Shown here: positions 17,040-25,087 of the stretch, piece by piece
Layout: each line of letters begins with the position of its first letter
Numbering within the stretch: position 1 is the stretch's first letter
Assembly: GCA_035318925.1 (NCBI GenBank)
Contig: DATHDS010000027.1
Location: 62,001-126,000, forward strand
Reading direction: 5' to 3'
DNA length: 64,000 bases
Source: VAXT01 sp035318925
GTDB taxonomy: Bacteria; Actinomycetota; Thermoleophilia; Gaiellales; Gaiellaceae
Translations under genes and position numbers: made by a program
Notes under the pieces: model-generated
Database searches by the model: none
Seen by the model: only the letters and a program-made list of their open reading frames with translations
Told to the model about the DNA's origin: nothing

Positions 17040-17666
17040 CGCCAGCACTCGCCGCACGAAGTCCGAATCCAGATGCTCGATGATCTCATCGGCGGCGCTG
17101 AGCCGGTCGGGAGGGAGCGTCCCGCTCACCGCAGCGCACCGAAGCCCTGCCGCCTTCGCGGCCGCGATCCCGACGTCTGAGTCCTCGACGGCCACTGCCT
17201 CGTCCGGGCCGATCCCGAGCAGCCCGAGAGCCTTGAGATAGCCGTCCGGAGCCGGTTTTCCGCGCTCGACATCCTCGGAGGCAACCAGCGCCGCGATCGA
17301 CGAGCCGAGCCCAGCCGCTGCGAGCACGGGCTCGATCTCGGAGCGCGCCGATCCCGAGACGACGGCCACTGCGACTTGACGTGCCGCCTCCAGAACCGCC
17401 CGGCGAGCTTCGAACGACACAGTCGAGCCGTCCGCCGAGAGCTCTCGGTAGCGCTCGATCTTGCGGGCCACCACCGCGGGATCGGGCTCCCCCAGCCACT
17501 TCTCCACGACCTCGGGGTCTGAGAGCCCGGCCAGCTGGTCGTAGTACTCCGCCTCCGTGATCGGCTTGCCCAACTCGTCAAAGAGCTCCCGGAAGATCGC
17601 ATACAGCAACGGCTCGTCATCGGAGAGCGTCCCGTTGAAGTCGAGAAGCAGGGCGCGAATTGCCAT
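17037..17666 (-). CDS. HAD-family phosphatase (subfamily IA)
   Basis: A 209-residue HAD hydrolase. Motif I is LLDFNGTLSD: the nucleophile D9 is present, but the acid/base Asp two residues later is Asn (N11), a known variant that usually lowers or changes phosphatase activity. Later motifs are VVSGSARSE, K in ERGKPAPDGY and VEDSDVGIAAAKAAG. It heads the minus-strand operon with the glutamine synthetase-like gene. The ATG at 17666 is 23 bases from the divergent kinase start, and the two -10 boxes overlap. Phosphorylated ethanolamine or choline is a conceivable substrate given that neighbour. Confidence 0.85.
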   Translation of the reverse strand: MAIRALLLDFNGTLSDDEPLLYAIFRELFDELGKPITEAEYYDQLAGLSDPEVVEKWLGEPDPAVVARKIERYRELSADGSTVSFEARRAVLEAARQVAVAVVSGSARSEIEPVLAAAGLGSSIAALVASEDVERGKPAPDGYLKALGLLGIGPDEAVAVEDSDVGIAAAKAAGLRCAAVSGTLPPDRLSAADEIIEHLDSDFVRRVLA

Positions 17667-17673
17667 CTGCGCC

Positions 17674-17683
17674 AGTCTAGGAT
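17674..17683. promoter_or_regulatory. Overlapping divergent -10 boxes
   Basis: TAGACT (minus strand, 17679-17674; seven bases to the ATG at 17666) and TAGGAT (plus strand, 17678-17683; six bases to the GTG at 17690) share the TA at 17678-17679. Both genes look leaderless. Confidence 0.5.
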
Positions 17684-17689
17684 CGGCCG

Positions 17690-18586
17690 GTGCAGCCGGA
17701 GGAGATCGCAGCGCGAGTCTGGCCCGGCCGGGAGCTCGTGGTCGAGCCACTCGGCGGCGGGATCACCAACCGCAACTTCAAGGTCACGGCGCACGGCGAG
17801 GCCTTCGTGCTTCGCATCGGCGGCAAGGACACCGCGCTCCTCGGCATCGACCGCGAAGCCGAGCATGCCGCCTCTCTGGCCGCCGCCGAGCTTGGAGTCG
17901 GCCCAGAGGTGATCGCGTTCGTCGAGCCCGAGGGCTACCTGGTGACCAGGTTCCTCGAGGGCAGCGTGCTGCCGCCGGAGGAGGTGCGGCAGCCCGAGAT
18001 GCTTCGGCGAGTGGCCGAGACGCTGCGCCGCGTGCACGAGGGACCTCCGTTTCCCACGCGCTTCGACTCGTTTCGAGTCGTCGAGGCTTACCTTGCCATC
18101 GCCCGCGAGCGCGGAGTCGCCGAGCCGGGCGCCTACCGCAGCGCGAAGCAGACCGCAGACGCAATCAAGGGCGCCCGCGGCGACCAGCCGGATCATCCCT
18201 GCCACAACGACCTGCTGAACGCGAACTTCATCGCAACCGCCGGCGAGATCCGCATCGTCGACTGGGAGTACGCGGGCATGGGCGACCGCTTCTTCGACCT
18301 CGCGAACTTCTCGATCAACCACGAATTGAGCGACCCCGAGAACGAGCAGCTGCTGGCGGCGTACTTCGGTGGGCTGGACGAGGCGCAGCTAGCCGCGTTG
18401 CGGCTGATGCGCTTCATGTCCGACTTCCGCGAGGCGATGTGGGGCGTTGTCCAGCAAGGCCTGTCCGAGCTCGACTTCGACTTCGTCGGGTACGCCGAAG
18501 AGCACTTCGCCCGACTCGAGACGACCGCAGCCGACCCTGCGTTTCAGACAGCCCTTCAGACGATCCAGGCGCAGTTGTCCCAGTAG
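17690..18586 (+). CDS. Choline/ethanolamine kinase-like phosphotransferase
   Basis: A 298-residue APH/choline kinase-fold protein. It has a Gly-rich loop (PLGGGITNRNFKV, about 21-33), FVLRIGGKDTALLGIDR, the catalytic HNDLLNANF (HxDxxxxN) and the Mg-binding motif IVDWEYAG. This combination is typical of choline and ethanolamine kinases rather than aminoglycoside kinases. GTG start with a leaderless box. It is divergent from the HAD phosphatase and its 3' end overlaps a convergent 94-residue gene by 31 bases. A role in phosphorylating an amino alcohol for the adjacent catabolic genes is inferred. Confidence 0.85.
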   Translation: MQPEEIAARVWPGRELVVEPLGGGITNRNFKVTAHGEAFVLRIGGKDTALLGIDREAEHAASLAAAELGVGPEVIAFVEPEGYLVTRFLEGSVLPPEEVRQPEMLRRVAETLRRVHEGPPFPTRFDSFRVVEAYLAIARERGVAEPGAYRSAKQTADAIKGARGDQPDHPCHNDLLNANFIATAGEIRIVDWEYAGMGDRFFDLANFSINHELSDPENEQLLAAYFGGLDEAQLAALRLMRFMSDFREAMWGVVQQGLSELDFDFVGYAEEHFARLETTAADPAFQTALQTIQAQLSQ

Positions 18587-18840
18587 GCCTCGAGGCACTT
18601 CCTGCGCCGCCCGCGCACCTCGACATGAAGCTCTTCGGGCTCCCGTCCCATGCGGGCGAAGAAGACCTCGAAGCCTTCCGCCGGCACGACGGCGAAATCG
18701 CGCTGCGCATCTGCCTCGGTCGAGGCCCTCAGGCGCGCGTGGGCCCCGCTGCAGCACCGCTCGGAGGTCGCCCAGACGTAGAGGCGGCCTCCACGGTCGC
18801 GGACGAAATCCACAGCCTCGGCCGATGCGACGACCTTCAT
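18556..18840 (-). CDS. Small conserved hypothetical, IscA/HesB-like features
   Basis: A 94-residue protein (KVVASAEAVDFVRDRGGRLY at its start) containing RCCSGAH and the C-terminal segment ELHVEVRGRRRKCLEAYWDN. The GG-x-LYVW pattern followed by paired Cys resembles small HesB-like proteins, but the canonical C-terminal CxC is missing, so iron-sulfur function is doubtful. TACGCT lies six bases before the ATG at 18840, supporting a leaderless start. It overlaps the 3' end of the kinase gene by 31 bases on the opposite strand. Confidence 0.6.
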   Translation of the reverse strand: MKVVASAEAVDFVRDRGGRLYVWATSERCCSGAHARLRASTEADAQRDFAVVPAEGFEVFFARMGREPEELHVEVRGRRRKCLEAYWDNCAWIV

Positions 18841-18846
18841 GCATGA

Positions 18847-18852
18847 AGCGTA
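18847..18852 (-). promoter_or_regulatory. Leaderless -10 box for the 94-residue gene
   Basis: TACGCT, six bases before the ATG at 18840. Confidence 0.45.
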
Positions 18853-18870
18853 GCCTCGAGCGCCAGGACA

Positions 18871-18900
18871 TTGACAGGCACTCGGCCGGCGTGTGTAAAT
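18871..18900 (+). promoter_or_regulatory. TTGACA/GTAAAT promoter of the first permease
   Basis: TTGACA at 18871-18876, an 18-base spacer, then GTAAAT at 18895-18900. The expected start gives a leader of about 20 nt carrying the Shine-Dalgarno GGGAGG before the ATG at 18926. The second permease has the same arrangement. Confidence 0.65.
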
Positions 18901-18925
18901 CGCCGGAACTCGACTGGGAGGCTTC

Positions 18926-20476
18926 ATGGTTGACACCCAAGCGCCCCCGCCCAACGAGGCCGATCGCGACGCTGCGGATCTCGCCAAGTTCGGCTACAAA
19001 CAGGAGCTGAGGCGCAGCCTCGGCGGTTTTAGCTCGTTCGCCGTCGCCTTCGCCTACATCTCACCGTCGACGGGGATCTTCGCGCTCTTCGCCCTCGGTC
19101 TGACGACGCTGGGCGGCGCGTTCTTCTGGAGCTGGCCGCTCGTCGCGCTCGGTCAGTTCATCGTCGCGCTCACCTTTGCGGAGCTCTCCAGCCACTATCC
19201 CGTGGCCGGCTCGGTCTTCCAGTGGACGAAGTACCTCTCAGGAAAGACCTATGCCTGGTTCACCGGCTGGATCTACCTCTTCGCCGGGATCATCACCGTC
19301 ACCTCGGTTTGCGCGACATTGCCGCTCGCTCTGATCCCGGCCTTCAACAACATGGGCTGGAACCTGAGCGACAGCCTGCACAACCAACGCATCGTCGCCA
19401 TCGTCACGCTCTGTGTGATCACCGTGTTGAACATCTTCGGCGTGCGGCTCGTCGCGATCATCAACAACACGGGTGTGCTGTTCGAGATCCTCGGCATGGT
19501 CGTCTTCGCGTTCATCCTCGCGATCTTCCATAACCACCAGGGTGTTGGCGTTGTCTTCCACACCCACGGCCAGTCGTTCACAGCGGGCACGTTCCTCGTG
19601 GCGATGTTCATGGCCCTCTACGTCATCTACGGATTCGATACCGCCTCGACTCTGGCCGAGGAAACGAAGAATCCACGAAAGGAAGCCCCGAAAGCCGTGC
19701 TCGCCTCGGTCATCGGTGCGTTCGTGGTCGGCGGGATCTTCATCTGGGCGACGTTGATGGCGATCCCGGACATGAAGACCGCGATTGGCGACAAATGGGG
19801 GCCGGGCCAGGTCATCGACGCGAATTTCTCGAACGGCTTTTCGACCGTGTATCTGCTCGTCGTCGCCGCTGCGATCTTCGTTTGCTGCCTCGCAATCCAG
19901 GCCGCCTGCATCAGGCTCGCCTTCGGCATGTCGCGAGACAACCAGCTGCCCGCGTCCAAGCAGCTGCGGTGGGTGCACCCTCGCCTACACACACCGATCG
20001 GCTCATGCATCGTGATCGGAGTGCTCGCCTTTATACCGATGCTCCAATACGCGGGCGTGGCGATCGTGGCGATCGCGGCGACCGGGATGATCTATCTGAG
20101 CTACCTGATCTGCAATCTCGCGGTGCTCAGAGCGCGGCTGAAAGGCTGGCCGCGGGCAAGCGCTCCGTTCTCGCTCGGACGCTGGGGAGTACCGATCACG
20201 CTCCTAGGCGTTCTCTACGGGGGCAGCATGCTGATCAACATCGCCTGGCCGCGCGTGGCCACCAACCCGACTCCCAACGAGACCGGCAAGCTCCTGAACT
20301 TCCACTGGAACTGGCTCAACGACCGGCCGGTGTTCTGGACCGTAGTGATCGTGGTCGCTCTGGTCGGGGCTGTCTACTACGTGCTCGTCCAGCGCACGAA
20401 GCCCGCCCACTTGGTGGCGCCTGAGGGCGAGGTCTTCGTTGACGAGGCTCCGCCGCCCACAGCGCCTTCTGCGTGA
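18926..20476 (+). CDS. APC-family amino acid/amine permease 1
   Basis: A 516-residue integral membrane transporter of the amino acid-polyamine-organocation superfamily with about 12 hydrophobic helices. The start FGYKQELRRSLGGFSSFAVA contains the conserved pre-TM1 segment seen in GABA/choline permeases, with TM1 GFSSFAVAFAYISPSTGI. FDTASTLAEETKNPRKEAP matches the loop after TM6. Its stop overlaps the GTG of the FAD/GcvT gene (GTGA), so transport and oxidation are coupled. A likely substrate is the amine or N-methylated glycine consumed by the neighbouring enzymes. Confidence 0.88.
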   Translation: MVDTQAPPPNEADRDAADLAKFGYKQELRRSLGGFSSFAVAFAYISPSTGIFALFALGLTTLGGAFFWSWPLVALGQFIVALTFAELSSHYPVAGSVFQWTKYLSGKTYAWFTGWIYLFAGIITVTSVCATLPLALIPAFNNMGWNLSDSLHNQRIVAIVTLCVITVLNIFGVRLVAIINNTGVLFEILGMVVFAFILAIFHNHQGVGVVFHTHGQSFTAGTFLVAMFMALYVIYGFDTASTLAEETKNPRKEAPKAVLASVIGAFVVGGIFIWATLMAIPDMKTAIGDKWGPGQVIDANFSNGFSTVYLLVVAAAIFVCCLAIQAACIRLAFGMSRDNQLPASKQLRWVHPRLHTPIGSCIVIGVLAFIPMLQYAGVAIVAIAATGMIYLSYLICNLAVLRARLKGWPRASAPFSLGRWGVPITLLGVLYGGSMLINIAWPRVATNPTPNETGKLLNFHWNWLNDRPVFWTVVIVVALVGAVYYVLVQRTKPAHLVAPEGEVFVDEAPPPTAPSA

Positions 20477-22890
20477 GAGCTGACGCCCGCGCCGTCGTCA
20501 TCGGCGGCGGCGTGGGCGGCGCAGCGGTCCTCTACTGGCTCGCCCGGCTCGGGTGGGACGACGTTGTCCTCGTCGAGCGGGCCGACTTGACGAGCGGCTC
20601 CACGTTTCACTCCGCGGGCCTCGTCGGACAGCTGCGCGGCTCGCTCAGCCTGACGAAGATGATGATGAGCTCGGTCGAGCTCTACCGCTCGCTCCAGGAC
20701 GAAGTCGGGCTCGAGACCGGCTGGCACGAGGTCGGCTCGTTGCGCCTCGCGTCCTCGGACGAACGCATGGAAGAGCTGGCCCGCCAGGCCGGCTGGGCGC
20801 AGACGTTCGGGCTCCCGCTCGAGCTGATCTCGGCCGACGACGCGCAGTCGCTCTTCCCGCCGCTGTCGACGGACGGAGTGCTGGGCGCAGCGCACCTTCC
20901 GACCGATGGGTACATCGACCCCAGCCAGCTGACGTTCGCCCTCGCCGAAGGTGCAAGACGCCGCGGCGCCGAGATCAACACGCACACCCGCGTGACCGAG
21001 ATCGGCGTCGAGCGCGGACGTGTCACCGGCGTCCAGACGGACAAGGGCTCGATCTCCACGGAGATCGTCGTCAACGCGGGCGGCATGTTCGCCGCCGAGA
21101 TCGGCGCACTGGCTGGCGTGATCGTCCCGGTCGTCCCGATGGCGCACGAGTACCTGATCACACGCCCGAGCGGCCTCCCGCTCGACCTGCCGACGATGCG
21201 CGACCCGTCGCTTCTCGTCTACTTCCGCGGCGAGTCCGGCGGCCTCGTCATGGGCGGCTACGAGCGCAACCCGGCGCCCTGGAGCCTCGACGGCATACCG
21301 GCGGACTTCAACGGCAAGCTGCTCGCGGAGGACTGGGACCGCTTCGAGGAGCTGATGCAGAACGCGATCGTCCGCGTTCCCGACCTGGCCGAGGCAGAGG
21401 TGATCCGCCTCGTGAACGGGCCCGAGGCCTTCACGCCGGACGGTGAGTTCATCCTCGGCGAGACCGACGTGCGCGGGTTCTGGGTCGCGGCGGGCTTCTG
21501 CGCGCACGGGCTCGCGGGCGCAGGCGGCATGGGGAAGCTCGTCGCGGAGTGGATCGTCGAAGGGCTGCCGAGCCTCGATACGTGGGAGATGGACTCGCGC
21601 CGCTTCGGCCGGGATTACGCGGACCGGGACTACACGCTCGCACGCACGGTCGAGATCTACTCGACGTACTACGACGTCAAGTACCCCGGGCACGAGCGAC
21701 AGGCCGGGCGGCCTCTGCACCTCTCCCCCACGTACCCCCGGCTTCAGGAGCTGGGCGCCGCCTTTGGAGAGAAGTCCGGCTGGGAGCGCGCGAACTGGTT
21801 CGAGCCGAACGCAGCCGCCGGTGACGAGTCGCTGCGCCCGCGCGGCTGGGCCGGGCGGCTCTGGTCACCGGCGGTCGGCGCGGAGCACCAGGCCACGCGC
21901 GAGACGGCCGCGCTTTTCGACGAGACGTCCTTCGCCAAGATCGAGGTCTCAGGCGCGGGCGCTGCGGACTTCCTCGAGCACCTGTGCGACAACAAGGTCG
22001 CCCGCGACGTGGGCGCGATCACGTACACGCAGATGCTGAACGAGCGTGGCGGGATCGAGTGCGACTTCACGGTCACGCGCCTTGCCGAGGAACGCTTCCG
22101 CATCGTCACGGGAACGGCATTCGGCCGGCACGACCTCTCCTGGATCCGCTCACACGCGCCCGGTGATGGCTCCGCCGCCGTGGAGGACGTCACGTCGAAG
22201 TTCGCCTGTCTCGGCATCTGGGGCCCGAAGACGCGGGAGATCCTCCAGCCGCTCGCGAGCGAGACCCTCGCCAACGAGGACTTCAAGTACATGCGCGCTC
22301 GGGAACTCGAGATCGGCTCGGTTCCGTGCCTCGCGCTGCGGGTCACGTATGTCGGCGAGCTCGGCTGGGAGCTCTATTGCCCAATGGAGCTCGGTCTGGA
22401 GCTCTGGGACACGATCTGGGCGGGCGGAGCCGAGCACGGCCTTGTCGCCGGCGGCTACAAGGCGATCGACTCGTGCCGGCTCGAGAAGGGCTACCGGGTC
22501 TGGGGCTCCGACATCACGCCCGAGGACACGCCCTATGAGGCCGGCCTCGGCTTCGCCGTCAAGCTGGAGAAAGGCGAATTCATCGGTCGCGAGGCGCTCG
22601 TGGCCGCGGACGGCCGGCTGGAGCGACAGCTTGTGTGCCTGGTTCTCGACGATCCTCGCGCAGTTGCGCTCGGCTCGGAGCCCGTGCGGGTCGACGGCCG
22701 GGTTCTGGGGCGAGTCACCAGCGGCGGCTACGGCTACACGGTCGACCGCTCGATCGCGTACGCCTACCTCCCTGCTGACCTGGCAGAGGTCGGTAGACCG
22801 GTCGAGGTCGAGATCTTCGGAGCCCGCGTCGCGGGCGAGGTAGCCGCCGAGCCGCTCTACGATCCCGAAGGCGCCGTCATCCGTGCTTGA
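20473..22890 (+). CDS. FAD oxidoreductase-GcvT fusion, dimethylglycine/sarcosine dehydrogenase-like
   Basis: An 805-residue protein. Residues about 1-370 are a DAO-type FAD domain (VVIGGGVGGAAVLYWLARLG), with STFHSAGLVGQLR, where a His is the covalent flavin site in dimethylglycine dehydrogenases. A short FAO middle segment (about 375-430) follows. Residues about 435-805 are aminomethyltransferase-like GcvT domains (RLWSPAVGAEHQATRETAAL, TYVGELGWELYCP, RVTSGGYGYTVDRSIAYAYL). Relatives oxidatively demethylate dimethylglycine or sarcosine and pass the one-carbon unit to tetrahydrofolate. GTG start in a GTGA overlap with the upstream permease. Its stop codon overlaps the -35 box of the next gene. 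Confidence 0.87.
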   Translation: MRADARAVVIGGGVGGAAVLYWLARLGWDDVVLVERADLTSGSTFHSAGLVGQLRGSLSLTKMMMSSVELYRSLQDEVGLETGWHEVGSLRLASSDERMEELARQAGWAQTFGLPLELISADDAQSLFPPLSTDGVLGAAHLPTDGYIDPSQLTFALAEGARRRGAEINTHTRVTEIGVERGRVTGVQTDKGSISTEIVVNAGGMFAAEIGALAGVIVPVVPMAHEYLITRPSGLPLDLPTMRDPSLLVYFRGESGGLVMGGYERNPAPWSLDGIPADFNGKLLAEDWDRFEELMQNAIVRVPDLAEAEVIRLVNGPEAFTPDGEFILGETDVRGFWVAAGFCAHGLAGAGGMGKLVAEWIVEGLPSLDTWEMDSRRFGRDYADRDYTLARTVEIYSTYYDVKYPGHERQAGRPLHLSPTYPRLQELGAAFGEKSGWERANWFEPNAAAGDESLRPRGWAGRLWSPAVGAEHQATRETAALFDETSFAKIEVSGAGAADFLEHLCDNKVARDVGAITYTQMLNERGGIECDFTVTRLAEERFRIVTGTAFGRHDLSWIRSHAPGDGSAAVEDVTSKFACLGIWGPKTREILQPLASETLANEDFKYMRARELEIGSVPCLALRVTYVGELGWELYCPMELGLELWDTIWAGGAEHGLVAGGYKAIDSCRLEKGYRVWGSDITPEDTPYEAGLGFAVKLEKGEFIGREALVAADGRLERQLVCLVLDDPRAVALGSEPVRVDGRVLGRVTSGGYGYTVDRSIAYAYLPADLAEVGRPVEVEIFGARVAGEVAAEPLYDPEGAVIRA

Positions 22891-22916
22891 CAGCACATAC
22901 TCGAACGCGAGTAAAT
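22887..22916 (+). promoter_or_regulatory. TTGACA/GTAAAT promoter of the second permease
   Basis: TTGACA at 22887-22892 overlaps the upstream stop codon; GTAAAT lies at 22911-22916 after an 18-base spacer. The arrangement is the same as at 18871-18900. Confidence 0.65.
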
Positions 22917-22917
22917 A

Positions 22918-22944
22918 GCCGCTTCCCCGGCGAAAGGAAGCGGC
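22918..22944 (+). promoter_or_regulatory. Stem-loop burying the ribosome-binding site
   Basis: GCCGCTTCC (22918-22926) pairs perfectly with GGAAGCGGC (22936-22944), which holds the Shine-Dalgarno and abuts the ATG at 22945. A transcript starting near 22923 would lack most of the left arm, whereas read-through RNA would contain all of it. Confidence 0.5.
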
Positions 22945-24534
22945 ATGAGCACAGCAGAACGTGGCGGAGCCGACCTCGTGGACGACCGAGCGCAGTTACA
23001 CAAGCTCGGCTACGCGCAGGAGCTCTACCGCTCGATGGGCGGGTTCCAGAACTTCGCGATCTCGTTCACGATCATCTCGATCCTCGCGGGTTGTCTCACC
23101 TCGTACGCGATCGGCTTCAACCAGGGCGGGCCGGTGGCTATTACGTGGGGCTGGTTGATCGTTGGCCTTGCCTGCACGCTCGTCGCGCTCGCGATGGGCG
23201 AGATCGCGTCCACGTACCCGACGGCCGGGGGTCTGTACTTCTGGGCTTCAAAGCTCGGAACCCCAGCCTGGGGCTGGTTCACGGGCTGGTTCAACCTGAT
23301 CGGCCAGATCGCGGTCACGGCTTCGATCGGATTCGGCTGCGCAATCTTCATGACCTCGCTCCTGAACCTGCTCTGGAGCTACCCGAACAACTATCACTGG
23401 ATCTACTTCACCTACGGCCTGATCATGCTCGGAGCCGGGCTGATCAACATGTTCAAGGTGTCGCTCACGGCGGCGCTGAATGCCTTCTCAGCCTGGTGGC
23501 ACATGGTCGGCGTCCTGATCATCGTCTTGATCCTGGCCGTCGTTCCCGACCATCATCAGTCGTTCGGCTACGTCTTCGGGCAGACCGTCAACAACACCGG
23601 CTTCGGCGGGACGGCGACCGGCGGTTTCATCTACTTCTATGTCTTTCTCACCGGTCTGCTCCTGGCCCAGTACACCATCACCGGCTACGACGCTTCTGCG
23701 CACATGAGCGAGGAGACGCGCAGCGCGTCCAGAGGCGCAGCCTGGGGCATGGTCATGTCCGTGGTCGTCTCGGTCGTGTTCGGCTTCATCCTGCTCGTCG
23801 CCGTCACGTTCGCGATCCCGGCCAAGGGGCCGTCGGATACGTCCGCCTTCATCGTGCAACACATCTGGCAGGACTCGATGAGCAACAAATGGGCTGAGTT
23901 CTTGATCTTCATCGCCGTGGTTGCGCAGGTCTTTTGCACGATCGCGTCGACGACGTCGGCCTCACGCATGATGTTCGCGTTCTCACGAGACCGCGCAGTG
24001 CCCGGCCACCAGCTCTGGCGGCGCGTCTCGAAGGCCGACCGCATCCCGATCTACACCGTCTGGGCGATCTGCGTCCTCGCGTTCCTCACGCCTCTCCCGG
24101 CGCTTTGGTGGGGATATGTCGGCTACGCGGCCTCTACAGCGGTCGCCGTGATCGGGCTCTACATCGCGTTCGTCTTGCCAATCATCCTGCGGCTCCGTGC
24201 CGGGGAGTCGTTCGAACGCGGCGCCTGGCATCTCGGCCGGCACTACAAGTGGATCGATTGGCTCGCGATCCTCTGGATCGTCTTCATCTGCATCGTGTTC
24301 ATGCTTCCGACATATCAGGGCGGGATTCCGTTCAAGTCGAACTTCGACTGGCTCATCTTCAACTACACGCCCCTACCGGTCTTCGGAGCCTTCATCCTCT
24401 TCGGCGGCTGGTATCTCCTTTCTGCCCGTAAGTGGTTCAAGGGCCCGATCCGACAGGGCGACGATGCCGAGCTCGCGCGCATCGAGAGCGAGTACGAAGG
24501 GCCGGAGGCAGCACCGGCTCCCTCCCCTTCGTAG
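22945..24534 (+). CDS. APC-family amino acid/amine permease 2
   Basis: A 529-residue transporter with about 12 hydrophobic helices, of the GABA permease/choline transporter branch of the APC superfamily. It begins with LGYAQELYRSMGGFQNFAIS and TM1 FTIISILAGCLTSYAIGF. The loop GYDASAHMSEETRSASRGAA is the family hallmark. It is related to but clearly distinct from permease 1. It has its own promoter and a stem-loop over its start. A perfect 12-bp hairpin follows the stop. Probable substrate is an amino acid or amine processed by the adjacent operons. Confidence 0.88.
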   Translation: MSTAERGGADLVDDRAQLHKLGYAQELYRSMGGFQNFAISFTIISILAGCLTSYAIGFNQGGPVAITWGWLIVGLACTLVALAMGEIASTYPTAGGLYFWASKLGTPAWGWFTGWFNLIGQIAVTASIGFGCAIFMTSLLNLLWSYPNNYHWIYFTYGLIMLGAGLINMFKVSLTAALNAFSAWWHMVGVLIIVLILAVVPDHHQSFGYVFGQTVNNTGFGGTATGGFIYFYVFLTGLLLAQYTITGYDASAHMSEETRSASRGAAWGMVMSVVVSVVFGFILLVAVTFAIPAKGPSDTSAFIVQHIWQDSMSNKWAEFLIFIAVVAQVFCTIASTTSASRMMFAFSRDRAVPGHQLWRRVSKADRIPIYTVWAICVLAFLTPLPALWWGYVGYAASTAVAVIGLYIAFVLPIILRLRAGESFERGAWHLGRHYKWIDWLAILWIVFICIVFMLPTYQGGIPFKSNFDWLIFNYTPLPVFGAFILFGGWYLLSARKWFKGPIRQGDDAELARIESEYEGPEAAPAPSPS

Positions 24535-24553
24535 TGAAGTTCCCCGAAAGATC

Positions 24554-24581
24554 CCGAGGGCGCGGGAAACCGCGCCCTCGG
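24554..24581 (+). terminator. 12-bp GAAA-loop hairpin after permease 2
   Basis: CCGAGGGCGCGG (24554-24565), tetraloop GAAA, CCGCGCCCTCGG (24570-24581): a perfect stem 20 bases after the stop codon. No T-run follows. Confidence 0.6.
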
Positions 24582-24718
24582 CGCCGCGCCGTCGCCAGCG
24601 GGGCGGATGGCGACACCGGCAATTTCGGCCGGGGTCCGCGCTATCGTGTGAGTCGTAGCTCAACGGTGTCCCTGCTATGCGGCGATGAAGATGCCAGAGC
24701 TAGGAACTTGGCCGCCGA

Positions 24719-25087
24719 ATGGAAAGCCGCAAGACGATCTTGATCTGCGACGACGAGCCCGCGCTCCGCGAGCTCGTGCGCGCGTCGCTCAGTGACGGCT
24801 ACCGGTTCGCCGAGGCGAGCGACGGCCTCGTCGCGCTCGAACTGGCGCGCGACCTCGAGCCCGACGCCGTGATCCTCGACCTCATGCTGCCACGGCTGGG
24901 CGGCCTCGAAGTACTTGCTCGGCTGCAAACCGACGATCGGCTCCGCCATGTTCCCGTGCTCGTGATCACTGCCTGGAACGAAACCCGGGAAGACGTGCTA
25001 GCGGCCGGGGCCGCCGAATTCGTGACCAAGCCGTTCGACCCAGACAAGCTGAAGGCCGCGGTCAAGGAGCTGTTGAACGAGGCATGA
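24719..25087 (+). CDS. Stand-alone response regulator receiver
   Basis: A 122-residue CheY-like receiver without an output domain. The acidic pair is in ICDDEPALRELV, the phosphoacceptor is D54 in VILDLMLP, the conserved Thr/Trp is in VITAWNE and the Lys is in VTKPFDPDKL. It overlaps the downstream histidine kinase by 4 bases (ATGA), so the two are partners. With no DNA-binding domain it must act by protein interaction or in a phosphorelay. Confidence 0.9.
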   Translation: MESRKTILICDDEPALRELVRASLSDGYRFAEASDGLVALELARDLEPDAVILDLMLPRLGGLEVLARLQTDDRLRHVPVLVITAWNETREDVLAAGAAEFVTKPFDPDKLKAAVKELLNEA

